From XYD2-FULL-39-9 sp964561035 (GTDB taxonomy: Bacteria > Patescibacteriota > Patescibacteriia > Magasanikbacterales > GWA2-37-8), in the NCBI GenBank assembly GCA_964561035.1, contig CAZLNR010000001.1, forward strand, positions 62,001 through 126,000: a stretch of 64,000 nucleotides of DNA, in the 5' to 3' direction. The notes beneath the pieces were generated by a model, which was not told the origin of the DNA, searched no databases, and saw only the letters and a list, made by a program, of their open reading frames with translations. Of the stretch, positions 32,926 through 41,051 are shown piece after piece (position 1 is the stretch's first letter; each line of letters opens with the position of its first letter). A program made the translations under genes and the position numbers.

Positions 32926-35680
32926 GAAAAATCAACCTTTACCGCTTCTTGTTTGCGACGTTTGCAGCGGCGTGGGCAGGCGTGGTTTTAAAAAATGCGC
33001 GCAGTGCCATGGTATGGCTGCAGGGTTAAGTTTGCGAGGCAGCTGGCTATATTGGGGTTTTCCGCTTGATACGTATAATCTCAGGCTGCAGGCAGGAAGG
33101 CGAGCACTCAATATAATTAGGTTTATTACCGTGCTGGTGCTGTGGCTCAATGCCTGGATATGGACGGCGCTGTTTGTATACAAACAAGGCGTGTTTGCAG
33201 TATTAAGACATCCAAAACAATGGACGGCATTTGTTGCTTCATTGGATAAATGGTCTGTTTTCTTATTTTGGTTTGGAGTAGTAGCGATGCTGTATTTGTG
33301 GTATCGCATATTGCGCCAGAAAGAACCTTTTGATAAAACGGTTGGATTATTTACTTTTTACAATAATCCATCAAAAGAACAAGATCTCACAATTGGTTCC
33401 TGGTCCGAAGCTGCACGCGTCTCAAGAAAAAAGAAAAAAAATATCGCGATTGGATTTACTCCCGAAGCTCTGGCTTCGCTCGGAAAAGCATATCTATATG
33501 CCAATAAAATGCGTTCACCGGCCATGGAGTCTGCTCATATATTTTATGCGCTGCTTTCTTGCAATCGTATTAGTAATATTTTTATCAGACTCGGCATACC
33601 GTCAAGTGTTCTCTTAAAAGAAGCCGAAGCCTTATGTGTAAATAATACGCCAACTCATGCTGGAGTGTCGCCGCGACTTTCCGATGATGTTCTGCAAATC
33701 ATTTTTCAATCATATGAAAATGCGTTTGCGGCCAAGCAGCCATACGTTAGTGTAACCGAATTGCTGATGTTCGCAATCGCAGCCAACCCGGCAATTCAAA
33801 ATATTTTATTTAATTATGATATTTCCGAAAGACAGTTAGCCAATGTGGTTGCATGGGCGCGTATGAAAGAAAAAATGCATCGGGATTACCTTGTTTTTAA
33901 AAAAGCCGTAAAACATCATTCAAAGTATGGTATGGATAGAGCTATGACTGCTTTGGCTACGCCATATTTAAATAGTTTTAGCACTGATGTGACCGCGTTG
34001 GCGCATTATGGTCAGTTAGAGTCATGTGTGGCGCGTGGTAATGAGTTAGATGAAATATTTCAAATGGTTGAAGCTGGAGAAAAAGGCATATTGATGGTTG
34101 GAGAAACTGGTGTGGGAAAAAATACCATCGTTGAAGGCATAGCTCAGCGTATGGTTGCAGGAGAGGTGCCCGAGCTGTTAAAAGATAAGCGTTTAGTGCG
34201 TTTGAGTATTTCAGCGCTCTTGGCAGGTGCAAGTCCTGAAGGGGTAGCCGAGCGAGTGCAGCGTATTATGGAAGAAACCGCGCGAGCGCGAAATGTTATT
34301 TTGTATATTAGCGGTATTGACGAGTTGATAGGTATAACGGTGGGTCAAGAGGGCGGCTTGGATATGGCAGATACATTGCGTGAATTTTTAGGCGATAAAA
34401 ATATAATCGTATTTGCCACCACAACCCGAGAACGATATGCGCAGCATGTGCTTGGTTCTTCGCTGAAAAGTATATTTACTATGGTTGAAATAGGCGAGAT
34501 GAACGAAGATCAGGCTATACAGGTTTTAGAATCTCGGGCTGGATTTTTGGAGTATAAACATTCGGTATTTTTTTCATATGCCGCTATAGAGACATGCGTA
34601 GAGTTTGCCAAAAAGTTTTTCCACGATGCTCCTTTGCCGGTTAGCGCGCTTGAACTTTTGACAGAATCAGCCAGCTACACTAAAAATAAAAAAGGTTCTC
34701 ATGCAATTATTACCAAGGAAGAGGTTGCTTTGGTGGTTACCGCAAAAACTAAAATTCCGGTGGCTGCAATTTCTGGCAATGAATCTGAAAAGCTGATGCG
34801 TTTAGAAGAAGAAATGCGCAAGCGAGTGGTGGGGCAAGAAGAAGCGGTGCAGGCGGTGGCCGGAGCTTTGCGCCGAGCGCGCGCTGATTTGCATGCGCGC
34901 AAGCGACCGATGGCAAGCTTTTTATTTTTAGGTCCAACCGGTGTCGGTAAAACCGAGCTTGCTAAAACCATCGCCGATATTTATTTTGGCGGAGAAAATC
35001 GCATGATTCGGCTGGATATGAGTGAGTATCAGGATAAAACCAGTCTTTATCGCCTTATTGGCATGCCGGGCTCTCAAGGCACGGGTATCTTAACCGAAGC
35101 TGTACATAAAGCGCCGTTTTCTTTGGTGTTGCTTGATGAAATTGAAAAAGCAGATCCGGATATTTTAAATTTATTTTTACAGGTAATGGATGATGGCAGG
35201 CTCACGGATAGCGCTGGTCGCGTTTTTGATTTCACTAATGTTATTATCATTGCAACCTCAAATGCCGGCACATTGTTTGTCCGCGAGCAGGCGCGAGCGG
35301 GCATGTCGCATGACGAGTTGTTAAATCAGTTGCTACATGAAGAATTGCATCATTATTTCCGCCCAGAGTTTTTAAATCGGTTTGATGGTATTGTACTGTT
35401 CAATTCTCTTGAACGAGATGCGATTAAGCAGGTGGCGCGGCTTATGTTTGACAGTATTGCCAAAGATATGGAAAATAAAGGGGTTCATATTTCGGCCACA
35501 GAGGAGGCGCTTGATTTTTTGGCCGATGCCGGATTTGATCCTGAGTTTGGCGCTCGTCCGATGCGTCGCGCTTTGCAGGAAAAAGTTGAAAATAAAATGG
35601 CAGAACTATTTTTGCAAGGCAAATTAAAACGAGGCAGCAGCGTTACAATTGGCGCGCAAGGAGCTTTGTTTATTGATTAG
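32915..35680 (+). CDS. Membrane-anchored Clp/Hsp100-family ATPase with a degenerate first AAA domain
   Basis: 921 aa. An N-terminal zinc-ribbon-like motif (CDVC...CAQC, Cys14/17/28/31) precedes two transmembrane helices (about residues 63-90 and 110-133), a Clp_N-like helical repeat domain and two AAA+ modules. D1 (from about residue 390) has Walker A GETGVGKN (Asn for Thr/Ser), ISGIDELIG where ClpC has the Walker B FIDELHTLIG (Asp-Glu aligned to Ser-Gly), SSLKSIF where the Arg fingers LERRF should be, and GASPEG where the pore loop GxKYRG should be. No middle domain is visible. D2 is intact in Walker A (GPTGVGKTELAK), Walker B (VLLDEIEKA) and sensor (IATSNAG), but the GYVG pore loop is replaced (GMPGSQGTG). 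No ClpP is in the window. Role unknown. Confidence 0.88.
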   Translation: MEFKKNQPLPLLVCDVCSGVGRRGFKKCAQCHGMAAGLSLRGSWLYWGFPLDTYNLRLQAGRRALNIIRFITVLVLWLNAWIWTALFVYKQGVFAVLRHPKQWTAFVASLDKWSVFLFWFGVVAMLYLWYRILRQKEPFDKTVGLFTFYNNPSKEQDLTIGSWSEAARVSRKKKKNIAIGFTPEALASLGKAYLYANKMRSPAMESAHIFYALLSCNRISNIFIRLGIPSSVLLKEAEALCVNNTPTHAGVSPRLSDDVLQIIFQSYENAFAAKQPYVSVTELLMFAIAANPAIQNILFNYDISERQLANVVAWARMKEKMHRDYLVFKKAVKHHSKYGMDRAMTALATPYLNSFSTDVTALAHYGQLESCVARGNELDEIFQMVEAGEKGILMVGETGVGKNTIVEGIAQRMVAGEVPELLKDKRLVRLSISALLAGASPEGVAERVQRIMEETARARNVILYISGIDELIGITVGQEGGLDMADTLREFLGDKNIIVFATTTRERYAQHVLGSSLKSIFTMVEIGEMNEDQAIQVLESRAGFLEYKHSVFFSYAAIETCVEFAKKFFHDAPLPVSALELLTESASYTKNKKGSHAIITKEEVALVVTAKTKIPVAAISGNESEKLMRLEEEMRKRVVGQEEAVQAVAGALRRARADLHARKRPMASFLFLGPTGVGKTELAKTIADIYFGGENRMIRLDMSEYQDKTSLYRLIGMPGSQGTGILTEAVHKAPFSLVLLDEIEKADPDILNLFLQVMDDGRLTDSAGRVFDFTNVIIIATSNAGTLFVREQARAGMSHDELLNQLLHEELHHYFRPEFLNRFDGIVLFNSLERDAIKQVARLMFDSIAKDMENKGVHISATEEALDFLADAGFDPEFGARPMRRALQEKVENKMAELFLQGKLKRGSSVTIGAQGALFID

Positions 35681-35686
35681 AGTAGT

Positions 35687-36706
35687 ATGATGTTGTATTT
35701 TTTTATATCTTTTGTTATTTCGGTTTTTTTAACCTTTTTAATAAAAAAATTTGCGTATGGCGCTGGGGTAGTGGATACGCCAGATGCCAGCCGCCATTTG
35801 CATGCCAAGCCAACTCCGTTGTTGGGTGGGTTGGCAATTTTTTTGTCTTTTTGGGTTACAGTCTGCACTGTAATGGTATATTTTCCGGTATATGGCATAG
35901 AGAAAATCATAGACCCCCTTATGGTTGCTCTGGTCGGATCTCTCATTATTATGCTTGTAGGTATTGCAGATGACCTTCATCCATTTTCAGCTACAATACG
36001 TTTGCCTCTGGTGATGGTGGCAATACTCATTGTAACATTGTTTTTTCCTTGGCTAACAAAGATTACTAATCCGTTGGGTGGGTATCTTTTTTTAGCAAAT
36101 GCTGCCGGCAGTGTGTTGGTATTTTGCTGGTTTTTGGGCATGACATATACCACAAAAATTTTAGATGGTTTAGATGGTTTGGCAACGGGGGTTGTTTCCA
36201 TAGGCGCGTTTATTATTGTTTTGCTAACCGCCGTTACAAAGTTTTACCAGCCTAATGTTAGCTTGGTAGCTCTTATATTTCTTGGGTCTTGTCTCGGTTT
36301 TTTGTTGTTTAATTTTCATCCTGCTCAAATATTTTTAGGGGAAAGCGGCAGCATGTTTGTCGGGTTTATGCTGGCAGTTTTAGCAGTAATCGGCGGAGGT
36401 AAGCTGGCCACTGCGTTGTTGGTTATGGCTATACCGGTCTTGGATGTTTTGCGGGTTATGTATATCAGAATACGCAAAAAACAAAGCATTTTTTCCGGAG
36501 ATAGAGAGCATTTGCATTTTAGAATGGTAGATGCAGGGTTTACCCAAAAACAATCTGTATTATTTTTATACGCAATTTCTTTTTTCTTTGGCATAGCTAC
36601 GCTGTTTTTGCAGAGTTTGCAAAAAGTATATGCGCTGGCAGTGTTAATTATTATTATGGTTGTGTTAAGCCATGTTGTTGGCAAAAATAAAAAAACATAT
36701 GTCTGA
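35687..36706 (+). CDS. Polyprenyl-phosphate N-acetylhexosamine-1-phosphate transferase (WecA/MraY family)
   Basis: 339 aa, about ten transmembrane helices. Family motifs: DTPDASRHLHAKPTPLLGG near the N-terminus, VGIADDLHPF (catalytic Asp pair), LDGLDGLATG, FLGESGSMFVGF and the C-terminal GDREHLHFRM. The GDREHLHFR loop matches the WecA/TagO group better than MraY. Probably starts a surface polymer on undecaprenyl phosphate. Downstream of the Clp-like gene by 6 bases. Confidence 0.92.
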   Translation: MMLYFFISFVISVFLTFLIKKFAYGAGVVDTPDASRHLHAKPTPLLGGLAIFLSFWVTVCTVMVYFPVYGIEKIIDPLMVALVGSLIIMLVGIADDLHPFSATIRLPLVMVAILIVTLFFPWLTKITNPLGGYLFLANAAGSVLVFCWFLGMTYTTKILDGLDGLATGVVSIGAFIIVLLTAVTKFYQPNVSLVALIFLGSCLGFLLFNFHPAQIFLGESGSMFVGFMLAVLAVIGGGKLATALLVMAIPVLDVLRVMYIRIRKKQSIFSGDREHLHFRMVDAGFTQKQSVLFLYAISFFFGIATLFLQSLQKVYALAVLIIIMVVLSHVVGKNKKTYV

Positions 36707-37175
36707 TCAGGTAAAAACATTTAAAAAATGGCATCTGGCAGCTTTTGCGATTATTATAATTTTGGCGTTGGGTAATAAAATATATGGATATATATGGCCT
36801 AAAACCAATATTTATATTAGCCAGGAAAAAATACGCGTTCTGGTGGCGGATACGGCTGCGCACAGGTTTAAGGGGTGGAGCGGTCGTGCCGATATGGGGA
36901 AGTATGGCGGAATGCTGTTTGTTTTCCCGCAACCCGATCGGCATGCCATGGTAATGCGAGATATGTATTTTGCTCTTGATATAATTTGGCTAAATCAAGG
37001 TAAAATAATAGATATTGCGCCATCTCTGGCTCCACAGGCAGGTGTGGCAGAAGATCAATTGACCGTGTATCGTCCTCGTGGTGTTGCGGACATGGTTTTA
37101 GAAGTTCCGGCCGGTTTTGCGGAGCGGGCGGGTTTAAAAATAGGGGATACGGTTGAAATTGTTGACAAAATTTAG
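36699..37175 (+). CDS. Membrane-anchored DUF192 protein
   Basis: 158 aa from ATG 36699, overlapping the end of the transferase by 8 bases. One N-terminal transmembrane helix (LAAFAIIIILALGNKIYGYI) is followed by a DUF192 domain (AHRFKGWSGRADMGKYGGML, FALDIIWLNQGKIIDIAP, VLEVPAGFAERAGLKIGD). DUF192 proteins are extracytoplasmic and of unknown function. The usual FWMKNT core is replaced by MVMRDMYF. Confidence 0.88.
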   Translation: MSDQVKTFKKWHLAAFAIIIILALGNKIYGYIWPKTNIYISQEKIRVLVADTAAHRFKGWSGRADMGKYGGMLFVFPQPDRHAMVMRDMYFALDIIWLNQGKIIDIAPSLAPQAGVAEDQLTVYRPRGVADMVLEVPAGFAERAGLKIGDTVEIVDKI

Positions 37176-37190
37176 TTTTTATCGTATACT
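37162..37190 (+). promoter_or_regulatory. rplU promoter
   Basis: TTGACA, a 17-bp spacer and TATACT, a near-consensus sigma70 promoter. It overlaps the 3' end of the DUF192 gene. The start is expected near 37197. Confidence 0.88.
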
Positions 37191-37231
37191 AATAGCGTTA
37201 TTATTCTAACTCAATTATTCTGACTTATTTT

Positions 37232-37537
37232 ATGTACGCAGTTATTGCTACTGGTGGTAAACAATATTTGGTAAAAAATGGCGACGTGTTGAAAGTTGAA
37301 AAGCTCAAAGCTGAAGAAGGATCAACTGTTGTATTTGATAAAGTATTGTTGACTGCCGATGAAGATGGAAAAAATGTTAAAATCGGACAGCCGTATTTGG
37401 ATGGTGTAACTGTTACTGCCACACTTGAAAAACAAGGCAAAGAACGCACCTTGCGCGTAGAAAAATTTAAACGCAAAGTTCGCTACCACAAAGTACACGG
37501 ACAAAGACAGAGATTCAGCTTGGTAAAAATCGCTTAA
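37232..37537 (+). CDS. rplU: Ribosomal protein bL21
   Basis: 101 aa, standard length. The start MYAVIATGGKQYLVKNGDVL and the C-terminal KRKVRYHKVHGQRQRFSLVKI are diagnostic. It is monocistronic here: rpmA (bL27), its usual partner, does not follow; a terminator and an RNA gene do instead. Confidence 0.97.
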   Translation: MYAVIATGGKQYLVKNGDVLKVEKLKAEEGSTVVFDKVLLTADEDGKNVKIGQPYLDGVTVTATLEKQGKERTLRVEKFKRKVRYHKVHGQRQRFSLVKIA

Positions 37538-37547
37538 TACAATTAAA

Positions 37548-37580
37548 TTTAAAAACCACCCTATAAAGGTGGTTTTTAAA
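37548..37580 (+). terminator. rplU terminator
   Basis: AAAAACCACC / GGTGGTTTTT stem with a 7-base loop and flanking A and T runs. Confidence 0.92.
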
Positions 37581-37597
37581 TTACTCACAGCCAGTCC

Positions 37598-37626
37598 TTG
37601 ACAGATATGTTGCAATATGGTAAGGT
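37598..37626 (+). promoter_or_regulatory. Promoter of the structured RNA gene
   Basis: TTGACA (37598-37603), a 17-bp spacer ending in TGG (extended -10), and TAAGGT. The start is expected near 37632, right before the first hairpin of the RNA. Confidence 0.75.
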
Positions 37627-37631
37627 CTTTT

Positions 37632-37935
37632 TGCCTACGTAAGTAGGCTCTTGTTATCCGGTATATTCTCCCGACCCCTTAAGTGAAAAAATATTTTTCT
37701 TTTAAGGGGTCGAAGGCGAATCCGGATCAGCCTGTCGATCTCCGGCTGGGACATTGTGAGTAGCATACGGGGAGAGCCCCAAGTTTTCGTCGCAAAGCAA
37801 GGAAGAGGTGACGACTTCTTTATAAGCAGACTTCTTCATGAGGAATGCTTAAAACTTGCTGGTGCGCAGGCTCACGATGCAGATCCAGTCCGGTCTTGGG
37901 GGTGCGGGCCACTCGCGCTCGCACCCCCCTTCTTT
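37632..37935 (+). ncRNA. Unidentified structured noncoding RNA, about 300 nt
   Basis: A free-standing unit with its own promoter and terminator and no credible protein. Hairpins, in order: GCCTAC-GTAA-GTAGGC with a GNRA loop (37633-37648); an outer ATCCGG / CCGGAT helix (37656-37661, 37722-37727) enclosing GACCCCTTAA / TTAAGGGGTC; CAGCC / GGCTG; and a three-way junction closed by AGCAAG / CTTGCT (about 37796-37860) holding the hairpins GAAG / CTTC and AAGCA / TGCTT. It ends in a GGGGGTGCG / CGCACCCCC terminator. GC is higher than the neighbours. I compared it from memory with RNase P, tmRNA, SRP and 6S RNA and found none of their conserved blocks. Confidence 0.7.
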
Positions 37936-37940
37936 TTCTT
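37898..37940 (+). terminator. Terminator of the structured RNA gene
   Basis: Nine-base-pair stem GGGGGTGCG / CGCACCCCC followed by a T-rich tract interrupted by C. A further A/T-rich hairpin follows to about 37970. Confidence 0.85.
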
Positions 37941-37969
37941 TAAAACCTTTTTTAAAGGGTTCTAAAGAA

Positions 37970-38004
37970 AACAAAAAATTCCGATAAGTTCGGAATTTTT
38001 TGTT
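37970..38004. terminator. Bidirectional terminator between the RNA gene and recR
   Basis: Fourteen-base perfect stem AACAAAAAATTCCG / CGGAATTTTTTGTT; it serves recR on the minus strand and backs up the RNA terminator. Confidence 0.9.
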
Positions 38005-38013
38005 TATTATTTT

Positions 38014-38613
38014 TTATTTTCCAGTTCTGTTTTTGATGGCGCTGCCAAGGGTTATTTCATCCGCATATTGCAAGTCGCTGCCCATAGGCAAGCCTCGCGC
38101 CAGCCGTGTTACAGAAATAGCGGGGTTTTTTTCTTTAATTTTTTTCTCAAGAAATAACATGGTTGTCTCTCCGGGCAAGTCGGGGTTAAAAGCTAAAATT
38201 ATTTCCTTAAGCCCGGTATTTTTTTCAAGGCGCGCAAATAATTCTTTAATTTTTAATTTATCCATATCATCGCTGCCTGGCTCTATAACACCGCGCAGCA
38301 CATGATAGAGGCCGCTAAAAATTCCGGTGCGTTCAATAACATGCATATCTTGCGGTTCGCAGACAATGCAAATTACGGATTGATCTCTGTTTTTGTTTGA
38401 GCAGATAGCGCACGGATTAGTGTCGCCAAAGTCCCAGCATTGTTCGCAGCTTTTTACATTGTCTATTAACTCTTTGAGCGCCAGTGTAATTTCCGCAACT
38501 TCTTTTTTGCCGGATTTAAGCAAATAAAAAGCAAAGCGCTCGGCGGTTCGCTGTCCGACGCTTGGCAATTTGCGGAATGCGCTAATTAAATGTTGAATTG
38601 ACTTTGAGTACAT
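38014..38613 (-). CDS. recR: Recombination mediator RecR
   Basis: 199 aa. The helix-hairpin-helix start (LPSVGQRTAERFAF), the four-cysteine zinc finger (CEQCWDFGDTNPCAIC) and the Toprim domain (VCEPQDMHVIERTG, LILAFNPDLPGETT) are visible. It works with RecO/RecF at ssDNA gaps. It follows ybaB by 18 bases, the usual dnaX-ybaB-recR order, here with dnaB at the head in place of dnaX. Confidence 0.96.
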   Translation of the reverse strand: MYSKSIQHLISAFRKLPSVGQRTAERFAFYLLKSGKKEVAEITLALKELIDNVKSCEQCWDFGDTNPCAICSNKNRDQSVICIVCEPQDMHVIERTGIFSGLYHVLRGVIEPGSDDMDKLKIKELFARLEKNTGLKEIILAFNPDLPGETTMLFLEKKIKEKNPAISVTRLARGLPMGSDLQYADEITLGSAIKNRTGK

Positions 38614-38631
38614 GAAAATTAGTGGATTTTA

Positions 38632-38934
38632 CTATTGTTTTGGAAACAATCCTTCCAATCCGCCCATTTCCTGCATTTTAGTTGCCATGATGCGCTGCAT
38701 TTTTTTAATTGCATCACTGTGCGCATCTTTAATGGCATTTTGTAATTTTTCTTTTTTATCAACGGTAAGCAAGCTGTCCTCAATCGCTACGCCTGTAAGC
38801 TGGAAATTCCCATCCATTGTAAGGGTAACACCGCCGCTAGAAACAGAAGCGGATTCGGTTGAGAGAGTTTCTTGGAGCTTTTTTCCTTGTTCGCGCAAAT
38901 CTTTAAATTGCTTGAGTTTTGAAAATACCGACAT
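38632..38934 (-). CDS. YbaB/EbfC nucleoid-associated protein
   Basis: 100-aa dimeric DNA-binding protein: N-terminal helix (FSKLKQFKDLREQGKKLQ), a beta hairpin (VTLTMDGNFQLTGVAI) and a C-terminal helix ending in a Met-rich segment (MQRIMATKMQEMGGLEG). Located just upstream of recR in the same direction, as in most bacteria. Confidence 0.93.
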   Translation of the reverse strand: MSVFSKLKQFKDLREQGKKLQETLSTESASVSSGGVTLTMDGNFQLTGVAIEDSLLTVDKKEKLQNAIKDAHSDAIKKMQRIMATKMQEMGGLEGLFPKQ

Positions 38935-38974
38935 AAGATTATTTTAATAATTAATTATATTTATTATTTTAGTT

Positions 38975-40432
38975 TTACATAGGTGGGTTTGCCAGGCCTG
39001 CTCCGCCGCTAAATGCCGATTTTGGCTTGAGTGCTTGCGGCGCAGGGGCAGAGCTCTCAACTGTGTAGCGAGTGGTAATGCTGCGGAAAGAAGCGCGCTG
39101 TTCGTCAAAGATCATTTTGGCTACGCCGGTTGGACCGTTACGGTGTTTGGCAATATGAATTTCGGCGCTATTTTTTTCATCCGGCGGTATATCTTCTGGA
39201 CGGTAGTTTCTGTCGGCGGATTTACGGTAGATAAATAATACCACATCCGCATCTTGTTCAATAGAACCCGATTCGCGCAAGTGTGACAGCTTTGGGATTG
39301 CTGGCTTACTTAATTCTACGGTACGAGACAGCTGCGATAAGGCGAGTACTGGCACATTAAGTTCGCGCGCGATTCCTTTTAAGCCACGGGTTATTTCAGA
39401 AATTTCTTGTACGCGACTTTCGCTGTTGCCGCGAGATTCCATCAACTGCAAGTAGTCAATTACTATAAGTCCCAATCCGTGTTCCATTTGCAAACGCCTG
39501 GATTTGGTGCGAATCTGCATAATATTATTATTTGGCGCGTCATCAATAAAGATTGGCGCTTCGGATAATACACCCATAGCATGACCGATGCGAGGAAAAT
39601 CATCGTCTTCGGGCCGGTCGCTCAGGCGGCCGGTTCTCATTTTCCATAAATCAACATTTGCTTCCGAGCATAACAGGCGATCTACCAGCTGTTCTTTACT
39701 CATTTCCAATGAAAAAACTCCCACTGGTATTTTTCTTTTTGCACCAATGTAGCGCACAATATCTAGTGCGAACGATGTTTTACCCACACTAGGACGCGCG
39801 GCCAAGATTACTAAATCTGATTTTTGCAGACCGGCAAGCATGTTATCTAAATCTGGGTAACCAGTTGGCACGCCGCGCATTTGCCCTTTATTTTTATGCA
39901 GCTCATCAATACGATCGAAGGCGTCATTTAAGATGCCGCGAATCGGACTGAATGTTTGTTTCATGTAATTTTGAGAAACACCAAAGAGTTCTCGTTGTGC
40001 CTGATCTAGCAAAGTGTCTAGTTCTTCGTTTTCCTCATAGCCTAATTTGGAAATTTCATACGCAGCCCCCAAAAGACGGCGGCGAGTTGCTTTTTTATGA
40101 ACAATGTTTGCGTAGTTGACCACATGTGCCGCAGTTGGCACGATGTTGGTAAGAGATACCAAGTAACTGTGTCCGCCTACTTGTTCTAGTTGGTTTTTTT
40201 CTGTTAGTCTATTGCTTAACGTTAGAAGGTCAATTGGCTCATTTTTTTGGTATAGATCAATAATAGCCTCAAAAATGCGCGCGTGGGCGTTTTTGTAAAA
40301 ATCTTCTGACTGCACAACGTCAGCGATTTTTAACATCGCGTCTTTATCAAGCAAAATAGAGCCAAGCAGCGACATTTCCGCCTCTAAACTTTGTGGTGGT
40401 ATTTTTTCAATTTGGTTTATGTCTTGGCTCAT
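38975..40432 (-). CDS. dnaB: Replicative DNA helicase DnaB
   Basis: 485 aa. The N-terminal domain starts PPQSLEAEMSLLGSIL. The RecA-like C-terminal domain has Walker A ARPSVGKTSFALDI, Walker B LIVIDYLQLM, and RGLKGIARELNVPVLALSQL with the DnaB beta-hairpin/arginine-finger region following. No intein is present. A Gly/Ala-rich tail replaces the usual short end. It is divergent from the cassette at 40.6 kb. Confidence 0.97.
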   Translation of the reverse strand: MSQDINQIEKIPPQSLEAEMSLLGSILLDKDAMLKIADVVQSEDFYKNAHARIFEAIIDLYQKNEPIDLLTLSNRLTEKNQLEQVGGHSYLVSLTNIVPTAAHVVNYANIVHKKATRRRLLGAAYEISKLGYEENEELDTLLDQAQRELFGVSQNYMKQTFSPIRGILNDAFDRIDELHKNKGQMRGVPTGYPDLDNMLAGLQKSDLVILAARPSVGKTSFALDIVRYIGAKRKIPVGVFSLEMSKEQLVDRLLCSEANVDLWKMRTGRLSDRPEDDDFPRIGHAMGVLSEAPIFIDDAPNNNIMQIRTKSRRLQMEHGLGLIVIDYLQLMESRGNSESRVQEISEITRGLKGIARELNVPVLALSQLSRTVELSKPAIPKLSHLRESGSIEQDADVVLFIYRKSADRNYRPEDIPPDEKNSAEIHIAKHRNGPTGVAKMIFDEQRASFRSITTRYTVESSAPAPQALKPKSAFSGGAGLANPPM

Positions 40433-40546
40433 AGAAGTGTCTATAACAATAGTTTGTATATCTTAATCTAAGGCGTTTTTTTTGGCAAGAAAAATTGTAT
40501 CTTTTTCTGTGGGTGGGTAGGGGATAAGGTGTGTCTAAATAATTTA

Positions 40547-40592
40547 TTTGACAAATATGAGATAGTCCTCCTTAATTATTATTAAGGAGGTG
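40547..40592 (+). promoter_or_regulatory. Palindromic operator-like site and SD-sequestering hairpin
   Basis: TATTTG-A-CAAATA is a perfect palindrome containing TTGACA (40548-40553). It is followed by CCTCCTTAAT-TATT-ATTAAGGAGG (40567-40590), a perfect 10-bp hairpin whose right arm is the Shine-Dalgarno of the next gene. If transcription starts upstream, the hairpin would hide the ribosome site; if it starts near 40583 (TTGACA-N17-CTTAAT), the hairpin is not transcribed. Confidence 0.65.
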
Positions 40593-41002
40593 TGCCGTGA
40601 GCCTAAAACACTCGTTTGCGGTTCGTCTTAAAGACTCTCTTCTTTTTTTCGCAATATGGGACATACTTCCGGGTGAAACCCTGGACAATGCGATTGAGCG
40701 CATTGAATTTTCTCGTCCAGTCTTTGCGAGCGCAGGGCATCTTGATGTGGTGTTAGGAATGTTGCGAAATAGACGGTTGAAACTCAAAGGTTGGCGTACG
40801 CTATTTGGCGTGGGAGAGAAGTGTCGTATGCCGCTTGGTAATGGTGCTTTGGAGGGGGTGTGCGGTCTTGATGTGAGGGGTAAATCCATCTGGATTTACA
40901 GAGGTTCCTGCGTACCGACACGACAGTCTGGCGTGCTCGTGTTCGTAGCCGAACGTCCTGCAACAAAGGTGTAAGGGATGCCTGCTCACAAACACCTCCT
41001 TA
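40583..41002. repeat. Inverted 11-bp repeat bracketing the cassette
   Basis: TAAGGAGGTGT at 40583-40593 and its exact reverse complement ACACCTCCTTA at 40992-41002 flank the GTG-started gene. The right copy is an anti-Shine-Dalgarno and could pair with the left copy in the mRNA. No target-site duplication is obvious. Confidence 0.6.
40597..40974 (+). CDS. Hypothetical protein in a GC-richer cassette
   Basis: 125 aa with a GTG start 4-5 bases after a full Shine-Dalgarno (AAGGAGGTG), both unlike the other genes here. Base composition is clearly richer in GC than the neighbours. The protein is basic with no transmembrane segment; two segments stand out, FAIWDILPGETLDNAIERIE and RSCVPTR-like Cys/Arg stretches near the end (IYRGSCVPTRQSG). 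No family is recognised. Inverted 11-bp repeats bracket the gene. Probably acquired horizontally; real translation is supported by the strong ribosome site. Confidence 0.6.
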   Translation: MSLKHSFAVRLKDSLLFFAIWDILPGETLDNAIERIEFSRPVFASAGHLDVVLGMLRNRRLKLKGWRTLFGVGEKCRMPLGNGALEGVCGLDVRGKSIWIYRGSCVPTRQSGVLVFVAERPATKV

Positions 41003-41051
41003 CTCCTGATCTGAACTATAGTTATAAATGTAATAATCAGAAGATTGATTA

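Noticed and set aside
36699..36706. UGA recoded as Gly or Trp
   Set aside because: TGA ends several genes at expected places (sigma factor, WecA-like transferase, GIY-YIG gene), so it is a normal stop.
37632..37935. RNase P, tmRNA, SRP or 6S RNA identity for the structured RNA
   Set aside because: I looked for GAGGAAAGTCC and ACAGAA (RNase P), a tRNA-like 3' end (tmRNA), the AGGAAGCAGCC-type SRP loop, and an overall rod with central bubble (6S). None was convincing, so it is left unnamed.
40583..41002. Insertion sequence or transposon
   Set aside because: Inverted repeats are present, but the only gene has no transposase motif and no target-site duplication is seen; kept as a cassette of unknown origin.
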